A DNA stretch of 35,668 bases, taken from assembly GCA_902787145.1 (NCBI GenBank), contig CADAEZ010000031.1, forward strand, positions 1-35,668, written 5' to 3'. This document shows positions 14,108 to 21,835 of this stretch, in pieces. The stretch's first letter is position 1, and each line of letters starts with the position of its first letter. A program made the position numbers and the translations under genes. Source of the DNA: an uncultured Ruminococcus sp. Its GTDB lineage: Bacteria; Bacillota; Clostridia; Oscillospirales; Acutalibacteraceae. Below the pieces are notes generated by a model, which saw only the letters and a program-made list of their open reading frames with translations, did no database searches and was not told the origin of the DNA.

Positions 14108-17008
14108 ATGAAAGGTTTATTGAAAACAACTGTATCAATTCTATTATCGGTATTAATTATTCTGTCAACCGTATTCCTTGCCGAAGCGGAGCAGGCTGCT
14201 CCCGACAGCGCCAATCCCGTAGCAGGCACGATTGTCGTTACCAAAAACGACATCGAGGAGAACGGTTTTTACGAGGCGGTTCAAAAGGCTCTCAACTCCG
14301 CTCTCGGACTGGAGGACGGTATTCTTGTCGTAAAGGTCGAGCCGGGCGAGTATGTGCTCGAGGATATGCTTAGAATCTACGCCAACACTACCCTGAGCCT
14401 GCACGATGTTGTCATAAAGCGTACGGAAGAAGTCCGTATAAATATGCTTAGAATCGGCGAAAACGATATCCCCTCGCGCGGTCCCAAGGGCTATTATTAC
14501 GAGAACATCACTATTGACGGCGGAGTGTTTGACGCTGCGTCTACCAAGGGAACAATGTTCAAGATTGTCCACGCCAAAAACTTCACTATGAATAACGTAA
14601 CTCTTGAGAACGTCAAGAACAGCCATATTATGGAGGTTGCCGGCGTCGACGGATTCAACCTTAAAGGCTGCAGCTTTATAAATCAGGAGCAGGAGCTAAA
14701 TCAGGATACCACCTGTTACGAGGCGGTTCAGCTCGATATTTTGCGTTCATCCAATATCGTAAACTGCCGCAGCGAGGATCTCGCGATGAAGAACGTGCTC
14801 GTTGAGGATTGTGTTTTCGATAAATGTCCGCGCGGAATCGGCTCCCACACCGCTGTGCTCAACAACCCATTCGATAACATTATCATCAAAAACAACAAAT
14901 TCACCAATATGATGAGCGCCGCGATCCAGACAATGAACTGGAAAAACTGTCAAATCACCGATAACTATATCGAGAATACCCCGCGCGCGATTGCCGTATA
15001 CAGCACAGGCTCCAAGGGCAACGGAATGTATGTTGCCAGCGAGCTCGCCGAGGAGGGCGACACCGAAGCTCACGTCAGCGATGAGTTTAAGGCGCCTGAG
15101 AATTCCAACACGCTTATCGCCTATAATACAATAAAAAACTGCGGAGGAGTACAGGATATCCTTGCCGACTACTCGCCGAGCGCTATTTCGCTTATCGGCA
15201 GGCAGATTACCAAGGAGGATTCCGATAACAAAGATAAAAAACCTCTCCCTGCCGGATACTATTATGTCAACGGAGTATGTATCCGCGACAATATTGTTGA
15301 TGTCAAGGGCTCGGCGTGCCGTGTAGAACATTCGAGGAACGTAAGCGTTTACTCCAATGTTTTTAACTGCGACAAAAACACCTTCTTCGCCGACAAAAGC
15401 TACAACGGTATCAATATCCGCTACGGCTCCAAGGTCGAAAAGTTGGACAACAACCGCGTCAATAATCCAAATTCGAGCGGAATATACGTCAACGACAACT
15501 CGCTTGTAAAGTCCATGGACAACAACACCGTAAAAACCGCGAAAAAGTATGGTATAGGTGTTTATTATTCTAACGTTTATTCCCTCACCGGCAACAACGT
15601 GTCCGACTGCAAAGGCACAGGTATTATGCTCACCAAGCACTCCGCCGCCCGTGACGTTGTAAGCGGCAACCGAGTAAACTCATGCCCGATCGGAATCCAT
15701 TTTTCCAACGATTCCGCCGGTCTGATCAGCGGCAACACAATGGGTAATACTCCCACTATGATAAAATATACAATGATGTCGACTTCGCATTCGGTCGGCC
15801 ACAACTATCCCTCTGTGACGGCGGTCAGCAACGTACTCACCGACGTAAGCTCGGTCGAGCTGTCCGAGGGCAGAACCTACAAGCTCAGCGCGTCTACGGC
15901 TCCCGTCAACACGAGCCTCGAACTAAGCTATTCCTCGTCCGACGAAAAGGTCGCCAAGGTCGACAGCTTCGGAGTAATTACCGCTGTTTCCGCCGGAAAA
16001 GCTCAGATCACCGCTAAGGCCGCGAGCGGAAAATCCGCGTCCGTAAATGTAACGGTCACAGATAATATCAAAGATACAAAAACAACCGAGGGCGCCGAGT
16101 TTACCGGCTTATGCTCGGTGCGTAACATAAGATACGGAGTCGAGGCAACATGGGACAGCGTTCCCGGAGCGGTAAAATACCATGTGTATCGCCGCGTTGC
16201 CAACGCTAACGGCTCCAGGATTGCCGAGACCACGGCTACATCCTATGTTGACAAGTACGTTGTATCGGGCGGAACTTACTCCTATACCGTCCGCGCAGTC
16301 GACAAAAGCGGAAAATACATCGGTAATTTTGACGGAGTCGGTTCGTCAATCACATATGTAGCCCCGACTTCGATTCACAGGTTCACCAATGTTCCTGGCA
16401 AAATCCTCGTTAACTGGAACAAAATCAACGGAGCTCCCTGCTACAAGCTCTATTACCGCAAGAAAAACGCCGGCTGGAAGTCTCTCGGCGTAACCACAGC
16501 CGTCTCCAAAGAGTTAAAGGGCGTTGTATCGGGCTCCAACTATGCCTTTATCCCAATCAGCCTCGACAGGTTCGGATGTCCGCTCAACTCCTTCGACAGA
16601 AACGGACTTAAAACCAAGTACCTTGCCGGCACAACCCTCAAAAAGAAAGTCAGCGGCAAAAAAATCAAGCTCTCGTGGAAGAAAACCAGCGGAGCAAAAA
16701 AATACATTGTATACGGCAAGACCGCTGTATCCAACTGGAAGCTTATCAAGGTCGTAAAGAAGAACAGCTATACTTTTAAAGGAAAGTATAAAACAAGCTA
16801 TAATTTCCTTATCAGATGTACCGACAGCACCGTAAAATACGCCAGTCACTACTCAAACATCGTAAGCGCAAAGGTGAAATCCAAGGCGCAGATTAAACGC
16901 GAAAAACTCCTCAAAAAGCTAAAGGAGAAAAAGGCTCTCGAAAAGGCAAAGAAAAAGGCTCAAAAAGCGGCGGCTCAGGCTAAAAAGGCTGCAGCCGTGA
17001 CCCGCTGA
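14108..17008 (+). CDS. Secreted parallel beta-helix protein with Big2 and FN3-like domains
   Basis: A 966-residue exported protein with a signal peptide ending near LSTVFLAEA. Residues about 35-575 show the short Asn-rich turns of a right-handed parallel beta-helix (repeats such as NITIDGGVFD, NIIIKNNKFTN, SVYSNVFNCD, SLTGNNVSDCKGTGIML), as in pectate-lyase-like and NosD-type carbohydrate proteins. Residues about 580-645 form a Big2 domain (LSYSSSDEKVAKVDSFGVI). Three FN3-like modules follow (about 660-740, 750-835, 840-925). The C-terminus is a Lys/Ala-rich helix (KKAQKAAAQAKKAAA) that may bind the cell wall. The polysaccharide target cannot be read from sequence. GAGATGG precedes the ATG. 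It is followed 29 bases later by the transglutaminase-like gene, and the two are probably co-transcribed. Confidence 0.85.
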   Translation: MKGLLKTTVSILLSVLIILSTVFLAEAEQAAPDSANPVAGTIVVTKNDIEENGFYEAVQKALNSALGLEDGILVVKVEPGEYVLEDMLRIYANTTLSLHDVVIKRTEEVRINMLRIGENDIPSRGPKGYYYENITIDGGVFDAASTKGTMFKIVHAKNFTMNNVTLENVKNSHIMEVAGVDGFNLKGCSFINQEQELNQDTTCYEAVQLDILRSSNIVNCRSEDLAMKNVLVEDCVFDKCPRGIGSHTAVLNNPFDNIIIKNNKFTNMMSAAIQTMNWKNCQITDNYIENTPRAIAVYSTGSKGNGMYVASELAEEGDTEAHVSDEFKAPENSNTLIAYNTIKNCGGVQDILADYSPSAISLIGRQITKEDSDNKDKKPLPAGYYYVNGVCIRDNIVDVKGSACRVEHSRNVSVYSNVFNCDKNTFFADKSYNGINIRYGSKVEKLDNNRVNNPNSSGIYVNDNSLVKSMDNNTVKTAKKYGIGVYYSNVYSLTGNNVSDCKGTGIMLTKHSAARDVVSGNRVNSCPIGIHFSNDSAGLISGNTMGNTPTMIKYTMMSTSHSVGHNYPSVTAVSNVLTDVSSVELSEGRTYKLSASTAPVNTSLELSYSSSDEKVAKVDSFGVITAVSAGKAQITAKAASGKSASVNVTVTDNIKDTKTTEGAEFTGLCSVRNIRYGVEATWDSVPGAVKYHVYRRVANANGSRIAETTATSYVDKYVVSGGTYSYTVRAVDKSGKYIGNFDGVGSSITYVAPTSIHRFTNVPGKILVNWNKINGAPCYKLYYRKKNAGWKSLGVTTAVSKELKGVVSGSNYAFIPISLDRFGCPLNSFDRNGLKTKYLAGTTLKKKVSGKKIKLSWKKTSGAKKYIVYGKTAVSNWKLIKVVKKNSYTFKGKYKTSYNFLIRCTDSTVKYASHYSNIVSAKVKSKAQIKREKLLKKLKEKKALEKAKKKAQKAAAQAKKAAAVTR

Positions 17009-17037
17009 GACCAATCAGGAAACAGGAAGGTAAGAAG

Positions 17038-17793
17038 ATGAAAAAAACAATTTGCGTATTACTCGCGGTAATCACCCTTATGACTATCGGGATCCAGGCT
17101 TTTGCCGTCAAAAAGCAATTCACCGGCAAAGTAAAATCAGGCAGTCATACATATTACTATATTAACGGCAAAAAGCTCAAAAACGGAGTATACACCTACA
17201 AGGGCAATTGCTACAAATTCTCTAAAAACGGAGACAAGCTGAAGGGCTGGTACAAAATAGGGAAGGGGTACTGCCTCTTCGACCGCAAAACCGGTAGGAG
17301 AGTCAGCGGCAAAAAGGTCGACGGCATCCGTATCAAGCGAAACGGCTTCGCGAAATATTCCAAGCTGAACTATAAGAAAATCCGTACAATGATAAAGGCA
17401 AGGAAGATACTCAACAGTATCACAAAACCCACCGATACAAAAAGCCGAAAGCGTCTAAAATGCTTTAAGTGGGTACAGTCCTTTCCGTATAAACGATTCA
17501 GGCGCCTGCGCCAGATATATAAGAAAAAAGGCTGGGAGTGCGACTTTGCCAACGACGAGTTCTATCGTCACGCGGGATGCTGTGTGTCAAACGCTTCGTC
17601 AGTCGCCTTCCTGTTCAGGGAGATCGGCTACAGCAAGGTCTATGTCTGTCACGACACAAGCCACGCCTGGGCGAGTATGGGCGGCCGAATCTATGACCCG
17701 CTCTTTGCCGAATCCAAAAGTTTCAAGAAAAACTACAACGCCATCCCCACGGATTACAGAAAGAATCCGTCTTACAAAAGACTGATAGGATAA
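17038..17793 (+). CDS. Secreted transglutaminase-like protein with wall-binding-type repeats
   Basis: A 251-residue protein with a signal peptide (MKKTICVLLAVITLMTIGIQAFA). Residues about 30-105 contain aromatic/Gly repeats such as YYYINGKKLKNGVY and GWYKIGKGYCLFD that resemble choline-binding or cell-wall-binding repeats. The rest is a transglutaminase-like cysteine protease fold: HAGCCVSNASSVAFLFREIG with Cys181 or Cys182 as nucleophile, DTSHAWASMGG with His209, and RIYDPL with Asp220. The catalytic triad is complete. In this superfamily the reaction can be protein cross-linking or peptide hydrolysis. AGGAAGG precedes the start, and a strong terminator follows the stop. Confidence 0.85.
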   Translation: MKKTICVLLAVITLMTIGIQAFAVKKQFTGKVKSGSHTYYYINGKKLKNGVYTYKGNCYKFSKNGDKLKGWYKIGKGYCLFDRKTGRRVSGKKVDGIRIKRNGFAKYSKLNYKKIRTMIKARKILNSITKPTDTKSRKRLKCFKWVQSFPYKRFRRLRQIYKKKGWECDFANDEFYRHAGCCVSNASSVAFLFREIGYSKVYVCHDTSHAWASMGGRIYDPLFAESKSFKKNYNAIPTDYRKNPSYKRLIG

Positions 17794-17797
17794 AATC

Positions 17798-17827
17798 GCG
17801 CGCACCTAGAAAGTGCGCGCTTTTTTT
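17798..17827 (+). terminator. Terminator of the beta-helix/transglutaminase operon
   Basis: GCGCGCAC (17798-17805) pairs with GTGCGCGC (17813-17820), followed by seven T residues. It starts five bases after the stop codon. Confidence 0.9.
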
Positions 17828-18031
17828 ACTCTATAGGATATTACTCAAAACTTGAATAATGATTCAAAGAATAATTCCTGAATTGGTCATTCATATTTAC
17901 TTGCTCCTATAGAGTAAAAAAGAAATGTGTATTCTCCGCTCAGTTTCTGCTTCGCAGAACGAGCGATGAGTAGCGAAAAGCGTGCTTTGGCACGCTTTTC
18001 TTGCTCTATAGGACATTACTCAAAACTTGAA
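17825..18031. repeat. Gene-free interval with duplicated 28-bp segment and inverted repeat
   Basis: The 449-base gap between 17794 and 18242 holds no gene that I can support. CTCTATAGGATATTACTCAA and eight further bases (17829-17856) recur with one mismatch at 18004-18031, and similarity continues weakly beyond. A 14-bp inverted repeat TTTACTCTATAGGA (17825-17838) / TCCTATAGAGTAAA (17905-17918) brackets 66 bases. Both repeated segments directly follow terminator-like hairpins. Confidence 0.75.
17976..17999 (+). terminator. Terminator-like hairpin in the intergenic interval
   Basis: AAAAGCGTGC (17976-17985) pairs with GCACGCTTTT (17990-17999) around a 4-base loop. No gene precedes it directly, so it may be part of the duplicated segment or end a small unseen RNA. 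Confidence 0.55.
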
Positions 18032-18094
18032 AAAAATCAATGAATAGTTCCTAAAAAAGATATTTATAATCATTTGTAAATAGTATGCTTTCAG

Positions 18095-18121
18095 CAGGGT
18101 GTCGAGATTATCGGCACCCTG
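18095..18121 (+). terminator. Strong hairpin upstream of the diguanylate cyclase promoter
   Basis: CAGGGTGTCGA (18095-18105) pairs with TCGGCACCCTG (18111-18121) around a 5-base loop, with one G-U pair, followed by ATTCTTTAC. It could be a terminator or part of a leader RNA. Confidence 0.45.
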
Positions 18122-18174
18122 ATTCTTTACATATGGTGTGAATTCACAAAAAAACTTTTTTACCGATATTGTTA

Positions 18175-18203
18175 TTGAATTATCGAAAAAAATGTGATAA
18201 AAT
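18175..18203 (+). promoter_or_regulatory. Promoter of the diguanylate cyclase gene
   Basis: TTGAAT (18175-18180), 17-bp spacer, TAAAAT (18198-18203). It is followed by a leader of about 33 bases with GGGGGAAG before the ATG. Confidence 0.65.
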
Positions 18204-18242
18204 TGCTTTATATTTTTTCTTTGCGCGGATTGGGGGAAGTAT

Positions 18243-19337
18243 ATGAAATTTCTGAACAGACTGAAAGAAATATTCTTATACGAAATGACAATCGACGATC
18301 CGAGTCACAAAATACGTACTCAAGTTCGTAAGGACAACTGCAAATTCGCGCTTGTCTGGTCAATAGCCCAGATTATCTACTGGGTTTTTTGTACTTTTAT
18401 GTCATTTCGCGTTTACAGGTTTACGCTTTGCCGTAATATATATATAGCAGCTTTTATTTTGTCTTTGGTTACACTTATTCTCGCGTTGATACTGGTGCCC
18501 AGGTTTCCGCGCCTTATGGCGTTTACCAAGGTTTTGACCTGTGCCACAATTATGGGCGGAGGACTGTTGATTGCGTGGGTATTGCTGCAGCATAATATTA
18601 ACACTATTATGATATTCGCGTCTGTCTTGCTTATCCCGACCTTGTTTTTCAGCAACACCCTAACGAGTATTATCTTGGTCTTGCTTGATATTATTGCCGC
18701 GTCTATACTGATGAGGCACGGCCTGGATCATCAAGTTTACGTACAATGTCTTTCCGATATGACCATTTTTGCAACCATCGGTATCACTCTCGGACATTTT
18801 GTAAACAAGGCGAGGTTTGAGCGTTATGTTTTTGCCGAATCCGCCGTTCAGCTTGCGGAATTGCAGACGCGATACGCCTACTACGACCAAATGACCGGAT
18901 TCAAAAACCGACGCGCGTATTCCGAGCTTATCGAAGAATATGAGAATAATATGCCCGGGTACTGTTTCGCGGTTATGATGGATATCGACGGACTCAAGAG
19001 TACTAACGATATTCTGGGTCACGAAGCCGGCGACGAGCTGATTGTCGGAGCTACGGAGTGTATCAGCAGCGGTTTTAATAATATCGAAACTGCCTACCGC
19101 CTCGGCGGCGACGAGTTCTGCGTTATTATTACCGATAAAGACACCGACGTCGAAGAATGCCTTAGCAAGGTAAAAACGGAATGCGCCAAATGGCAGGGTA
19201 AGTATATTCACGGAATTTCACTGTCCTACGGCTGCGCTTCGACCGATGAGTTCTCCGATATAAGCTTGATTCTTAACAATGCCGATAAAAGGATGTATGA
19301 AGCGAAAAGCAGGTATTACGCATCCTCCGGACTATAA
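18243..19337 (+). CDS. Membrane-bound diguanylate cyclase (GGDEF domain)
   Basis: A 364-residue protein. After a short basic N-terminus there are about six hydrophobic helices (residues about 35-185), which form the membrane sensor part. The GGDEF domain begins at YDQMTGFKNRRAY, continues through MMDIDGLKSTNDILGHEAGDEL, and has the intact active motif YRLGGDEF with the metal-binding Asp of MDIDG. It should make cyclic di-GMP from two GTP. No RxxD inhibitory site precedes the GGDEF loop, so product inhibition through the I-site is not expected. No EAL or PilZ gene is in the window. Motility genes are also absent, so its output is unknown; exported adhesin-like neighbours are a plausible target, by inference. 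Confidence 0.92.
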   Translation: MKFLNRLKEIFLYEMTIDDPSHKIRTQVRKDNCKFALVWSIAQIIYWVFCTFMSFRVYRFTLCRNIYIAAFILSLVTLILALILVPRFPRLMAFTKVLTCATIMGGGLLIAWVLLQHNINTIMIFASVLLIPTLFFSNTLTSIILVLLDIIAASILMRHGLDHQVYVQCLSDMTIFATIGITLGHFVNKARFERYVFAESAVQLAELQTRYAYYDQMTGFKNRRAYSELIEEYENNMPGYCFAVMMDIDGLKSTNDILGHEAGDELIVGATECISSGFNNIETAYRLGGDEFCVIITDKDTDVEECLSKVKTECAKWQGKYIHGISLSYGCASTDEFSDISLILNNADKRMYEAKSRYYASSGL

Positions 19338-19348
19338 TATGATTATCT

Positions 19349-19375
19349 TGGGACGCCGCGGACTACGGCGTCCCA
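19349..19375 (+). terminator. Terminator of the diguanylate cyclase gene
   Basis: TGGGACGCCG (19349-19358) pairs with CGGCGTCCCA (19366-19375), followed by TTTGTTTG. It starts 11 bases after the stop. Confidence 0.85.
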
Positions 19376-19380
19376 TTTGT

Positions 19381-19409
19381 TTGCGTTACTGACAGAATTA
19401 TGGTATAAT
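19381..19409 (+). promoter_or_regulatory. Promoter of the patatin-like gene
   Basis: TTGCGT (19381-19386), 17-bp spacer, TATAAT (19404-19409). The transcript would start near 19416, so in-frame codons further upstream cannot be used and the TTG at 19431 becomes the best start. Confidence 0.65.
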
Positions 19410-19430
19410 CCATTCGGGAGAGTGAGCGTA

Positions 19431-20288
19431 TTGAAACAGAAAAAAACCGGCTTGATACTTGAGGGCGGAGCTATGCGCGGAATGTTTACCTGCGGAGTGC
19501 TCGACGTTCTTATGGAAAACAATATCGGCTTTGACGGAGCGGCAGGGATATCCGCCGGAGCCGCGTTCGGATGTAATTTTAAGTCAAAACAAATCGGCAG
19601 ACCGATTCGCTATAACAAAAAATACTGTAAGGATCCACGATATTGCAGTATTCGTTCGCTGATCAAAACAGGCGATTTGTACGGTGTGGATTTTTGCTAT
19701 CACGAGATTCCCGACAAGCTCGATCCGTTTGACAAAGAAACGTTCAAAACCAATCCCACCGAATTCTATATCGGCGCGACGGATGTAAACACAGGCAAAT
19801 GCGTATATCACAAATGCGTCGACGGCGGCGAAAACGATATTAAATGGATGCAGGCTTCCGCCTCTATGCCTATGGTGTCTAAGCCCGTCTCGGTTGACGG
19901 ATATCTTCTGCTCGACGGCGGTATATCGGATTCGGTTCCGTACAGCTATATGGAAAGTATCGGTTATAACCGCAATCTTATAGTTCTTACACAGCCGCAA
20001 GGCTACAGAAAAACAAAAAGCAGGTCGATTCCGTTTATGAAGCTTGCCCTTCGAAAGTATCCGGCGATATGTAAGGCTTTGGATGAACGATATATTATGT
20101 ATAACCGTCAGATGGATGAAATAAACGAAAAAGAAAAATCCGGAGTATCGTTTGTCATAAGACCTCCCGAGCCTTTGGGAATCAGCCGGACAGAGAAAGA
20201 CCCGGCCGAGCTCGAAAGAGTCTATCAAACCGGCAGGGCGGAGGCGGAAAAATCTCTTGACAAACTAAAAGAGTTCTTGAATAACTAA
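19431..20288 (+). CDS. Patatin-like phospholipase
   Basis: About 285 residues from the TTG at 19431, placed after GGGAG with a 10-base gap and just downstream of the promoter. Signatures of bacterial patatins are complete: the oxyanion loop LILEGGAMRGMF, the nucleophile elbow GISAGA, and the Asp of LLDGGISDSVPY. The family is a Ser-Asp dyad acyl hydrolase acting on phospholipids or other esters. The layout (YKHPRY-like segment, ASASMP, later RPPEPLGISR) is that of the RssA/YjjU-type cytoplasmic group. No signal peptide is seen. It stands alone between two hairpin terminators. Confidence 0.9.
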   Translation: MKQKKTGLILEGGAMRGMFTCGVLDVLMENNIGFDGAAGISAGAAFGCNFKSKQIGRPIRYNKKYCKDPRYCSIRSLIKTGDLYGVDFCYHEIPDKLDPFDKETFKTNPTEFYIGATDVNTGKCVYHKCVDGGENDIKWMQASASMPMVSKPVSVDGYLLLDGGISDSVPYSYMESIGYNRNLIVLTQPQGYRKTKSRSIPFMKLALRKYPAICKALDERYIMYNRQMDEINEKEKSGVSFVIRPPEPLGISRTEKDPAELERVYQTGRAEAEKSLDKLKEFLNN

Positions 20289-20292
20289 AAGC

Positions 20293-20319
20293 AGAGACTG
20301 CCGTGTTGCGACAGTCTCT
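20293..20319 (+). terminator. Terminator of the patatin-like gene
   Basis: AGAGACTG (20293-20300) pairs with CAGTCTCT (20312-20319), followed by CTGTTTGT. The segment GCGACAGTCTCT (20308-20319) is repeated at 20516-20527, beyond the adjacent repeat element. Confidence 0.65.
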
Positions 20320-20355
20320 CTGTTTGTCGAAAAAGTAGTTTGGTTTATGTTACAT

Positions 20356-20505
20356 TTGTAGGGGATGGCCTCCGTGCCATCCCGCTCCTATCCTTAATCT
20401 CTCTTTGCAGAAAGTGGCAGAACTCTGATAATATAGGTTTCTGCGCTCGACTCCAAAGAGCTATAGCAGAAACGAGCGGACAGCCACAGAGGGCTGTCCC
20501 TACAA
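20356..20505. mobile_element. MITE-like 150-bp element
   Basis: The ends TTGTAGGG and CCCTACAA are inverted. Each end also carries its own hairpin: GGATGGCctccgtGCCATCC on the left and GGACAGCCacagaGGGCTGTCC on the right. It has no coding capacity. GCGACAGTCTCT flanks it at 20308 and 20516, but at unequal distances, so this is not a clean target duplication. Confidence 0.6.
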
Positions 20506-20561
20506 CGCTTAATCCGCGACAGTCTCTTATTTCGTTAATAGAATTATTTTATTATCCGGAT

Positions 20562-21710
20562 TTACTTCATAACAAAAATCTTTTCGGTAAAGTCCCTCGC
20601 GCAGGGCTTTATCTTGTCGGTCGCGAGCGAGTGGATGTCGCCGGCTCGTATGTCAACGTCAAAAATCCTTTTCGCTTTTTCGTCCAGATTATTGTATCCG
20701 TCCGCGACGTTGGTAATCATCGGGATTTTACCGTGATTCTTGATCTCGCGCATAATTTCGGCTCCGTATTTGTTAAACGCCAGCACCCTGATATACGGCG
20801 GATCGTATTTGCTCATTTCCGCGTTGATACCCAGCAGCGCGCAAAAAACTATCCTTCTCAGCCTTGCCATAGTGTAGCGCTTTGTTTTGACCTTTTCCAG
20901 AATTTCGTCAACCGATACAGAAGCTTTTACGGCTTGAACAAACCTGTTTTCGAGTCCTTCGGCTATATCAGGCAGCTGCGCAAAATCCTCAGCCGTCATA
21001 GAGCGCAGCTTGTAGAGTATTACTTTTTCGAGCTTGTCCGCGCTCGCCGGATATTCGATCACCGACGGGGTGAAAGGGGAGACGTCCTCTCCGCCCAGCA
21101 GCATTTTTCGTATTTGGGACGCGGAGCGGATGTTGGCATCGCCGCTATCGCTGTCATGATCCGCGCCTGTGCGTTTTGTGACGATAAAATCAAGACTGAC
21201 GCTTTGTTTTATGTACTCTACGGCGAGTATGTTGTTCGGCGATTTTACGACCTCGGCAAGCTGTTGGCTGATATCCCCCATAGCCATCTCGACAGCCTGA
21301 GGATAGTAGCAGCCTTGATTCATATATTCCTTCAGCGAGGCTTTAAAGCCCTCCGTTTCGAAAGCTTCGGCGGTTTTTATCAGCATAGCCTTGTCGTCCG
21401 TCTCGGCGCCGAAGCACAGATTCCTTATACAGCCCATACCCTCGGCGATTTTTACTCCGCCGCGCGCGAAGGTCTCGGCCGAGCCCAGGGCATAAACCGT
21501 CGGCAGCTCAACTACAAGGTCGGCGCCGTTTTCGACAGCTGTTTTTGCTCTTTTGAATTTATCTGTCACGGAAATGTCACCGCGCTGGGTAAAATCACCG
21601 CTCATAATCACCGCGGTAGGGGCGGGGTTTTGGGCTTTTACCGAGTGAATATGGTACTTGTGACCGTTGTGAAATGGGTTATATTCGCATATTATCGCGT
21701 TAAAATTCAT
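20562..21710 (-). CDS. tmcAL: tRNA(Met) cytidine acetate ligase TmcAL
   Basis: A 382-residue protein of the YlbM/TmcAL family. The nucleotidyl-transferase signature EYNPFHNGH, with the HxGH motif, is at residues 8-16. IMSGDFTQRGD, LVVELPTVYALGSAE and FARGG then LCFGAET follow in family order. The enzyme activates acetate with ATP and acetylates C34 of elongator tRNA-Met (ac4C). I chose ATG 21710 because GGAG stands six bases before it; in-frame codons upstream would run into the ackA promoter. It is divergent from ackA. Acetate as shared substrate is notable, but probably a chance of gene order that is common in Firmicutes. Confidence 0.95.
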   Translation of the reverse strand: MNFNAIICEYNPFHNGHKYHIHSVKAQNPAPTAVIMSGDFTQRGDISVTDKFKRAKTAVENGADLVVELPTVYALGSAETFARGGVKIAEGMGCIRNLCFGAETDDKAMLIKTAEAFETEGFKASLKEYMNQGCYYPQAVEMAMGDISQQLAEVVKSPNNILAVEYIKQSVSLDFIVTKRTGADHDSDSGDANIRSASQIRKMLLGGEDVSPFTPSVIEYPASADKLEKVILYKLRSMTAEDFAQLPDIAEGLENRFVQAVKASVSVDEILEKVKTKRYTMARLRRIVFCALLGINAEMSKYDPPYIRVLAFNKYGAEIMREIKNHGKIPMITNVADGYNNLDEKAKRIFDVDIRAGDIHSLATDKIKPCARDFTEKIFVMK

Positions 21711-21758
21711 TTTTTTCTCCATTTCTTTGTAAAAAACTGCATTTTCTCTAAAAAAAAC

Positions 21759-21787
21759 TTGCAAAATTTTGCTCTTTAGTTTATTAT
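21759..21787 (+). promoter_or_regulatory. Promoter of ackA
   Basis: TTGCAA (21759-21764), 17-bp spacer, TATTAT (21782-21787). It leaves a leader of about 42 bases, with AAGGGG before the ATG. Confidence 0.65.
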
Positions 21788-21835
21788 AGTATAGTATCAT
21801 TTCGAAAATTAATCAATATTAAAGGGGATATTAAT

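Noticed and set aside
14747-15640. Open frame of 297 codons on the minus strand
   Set aside because: It is antisense to the beta-helix gene. It is Val/Gly-rich without any motif, start signal or promoter.
20340-21779. Long open frame on the plus strand (479 codons)
   Set aside because: It lies antisense to tmcAL, whose motifs are clear. Its first part crosses the MITE-like repeat, and the protein is Arg/His/Phe-rich without domains. It is a GC-driven shadow frame.
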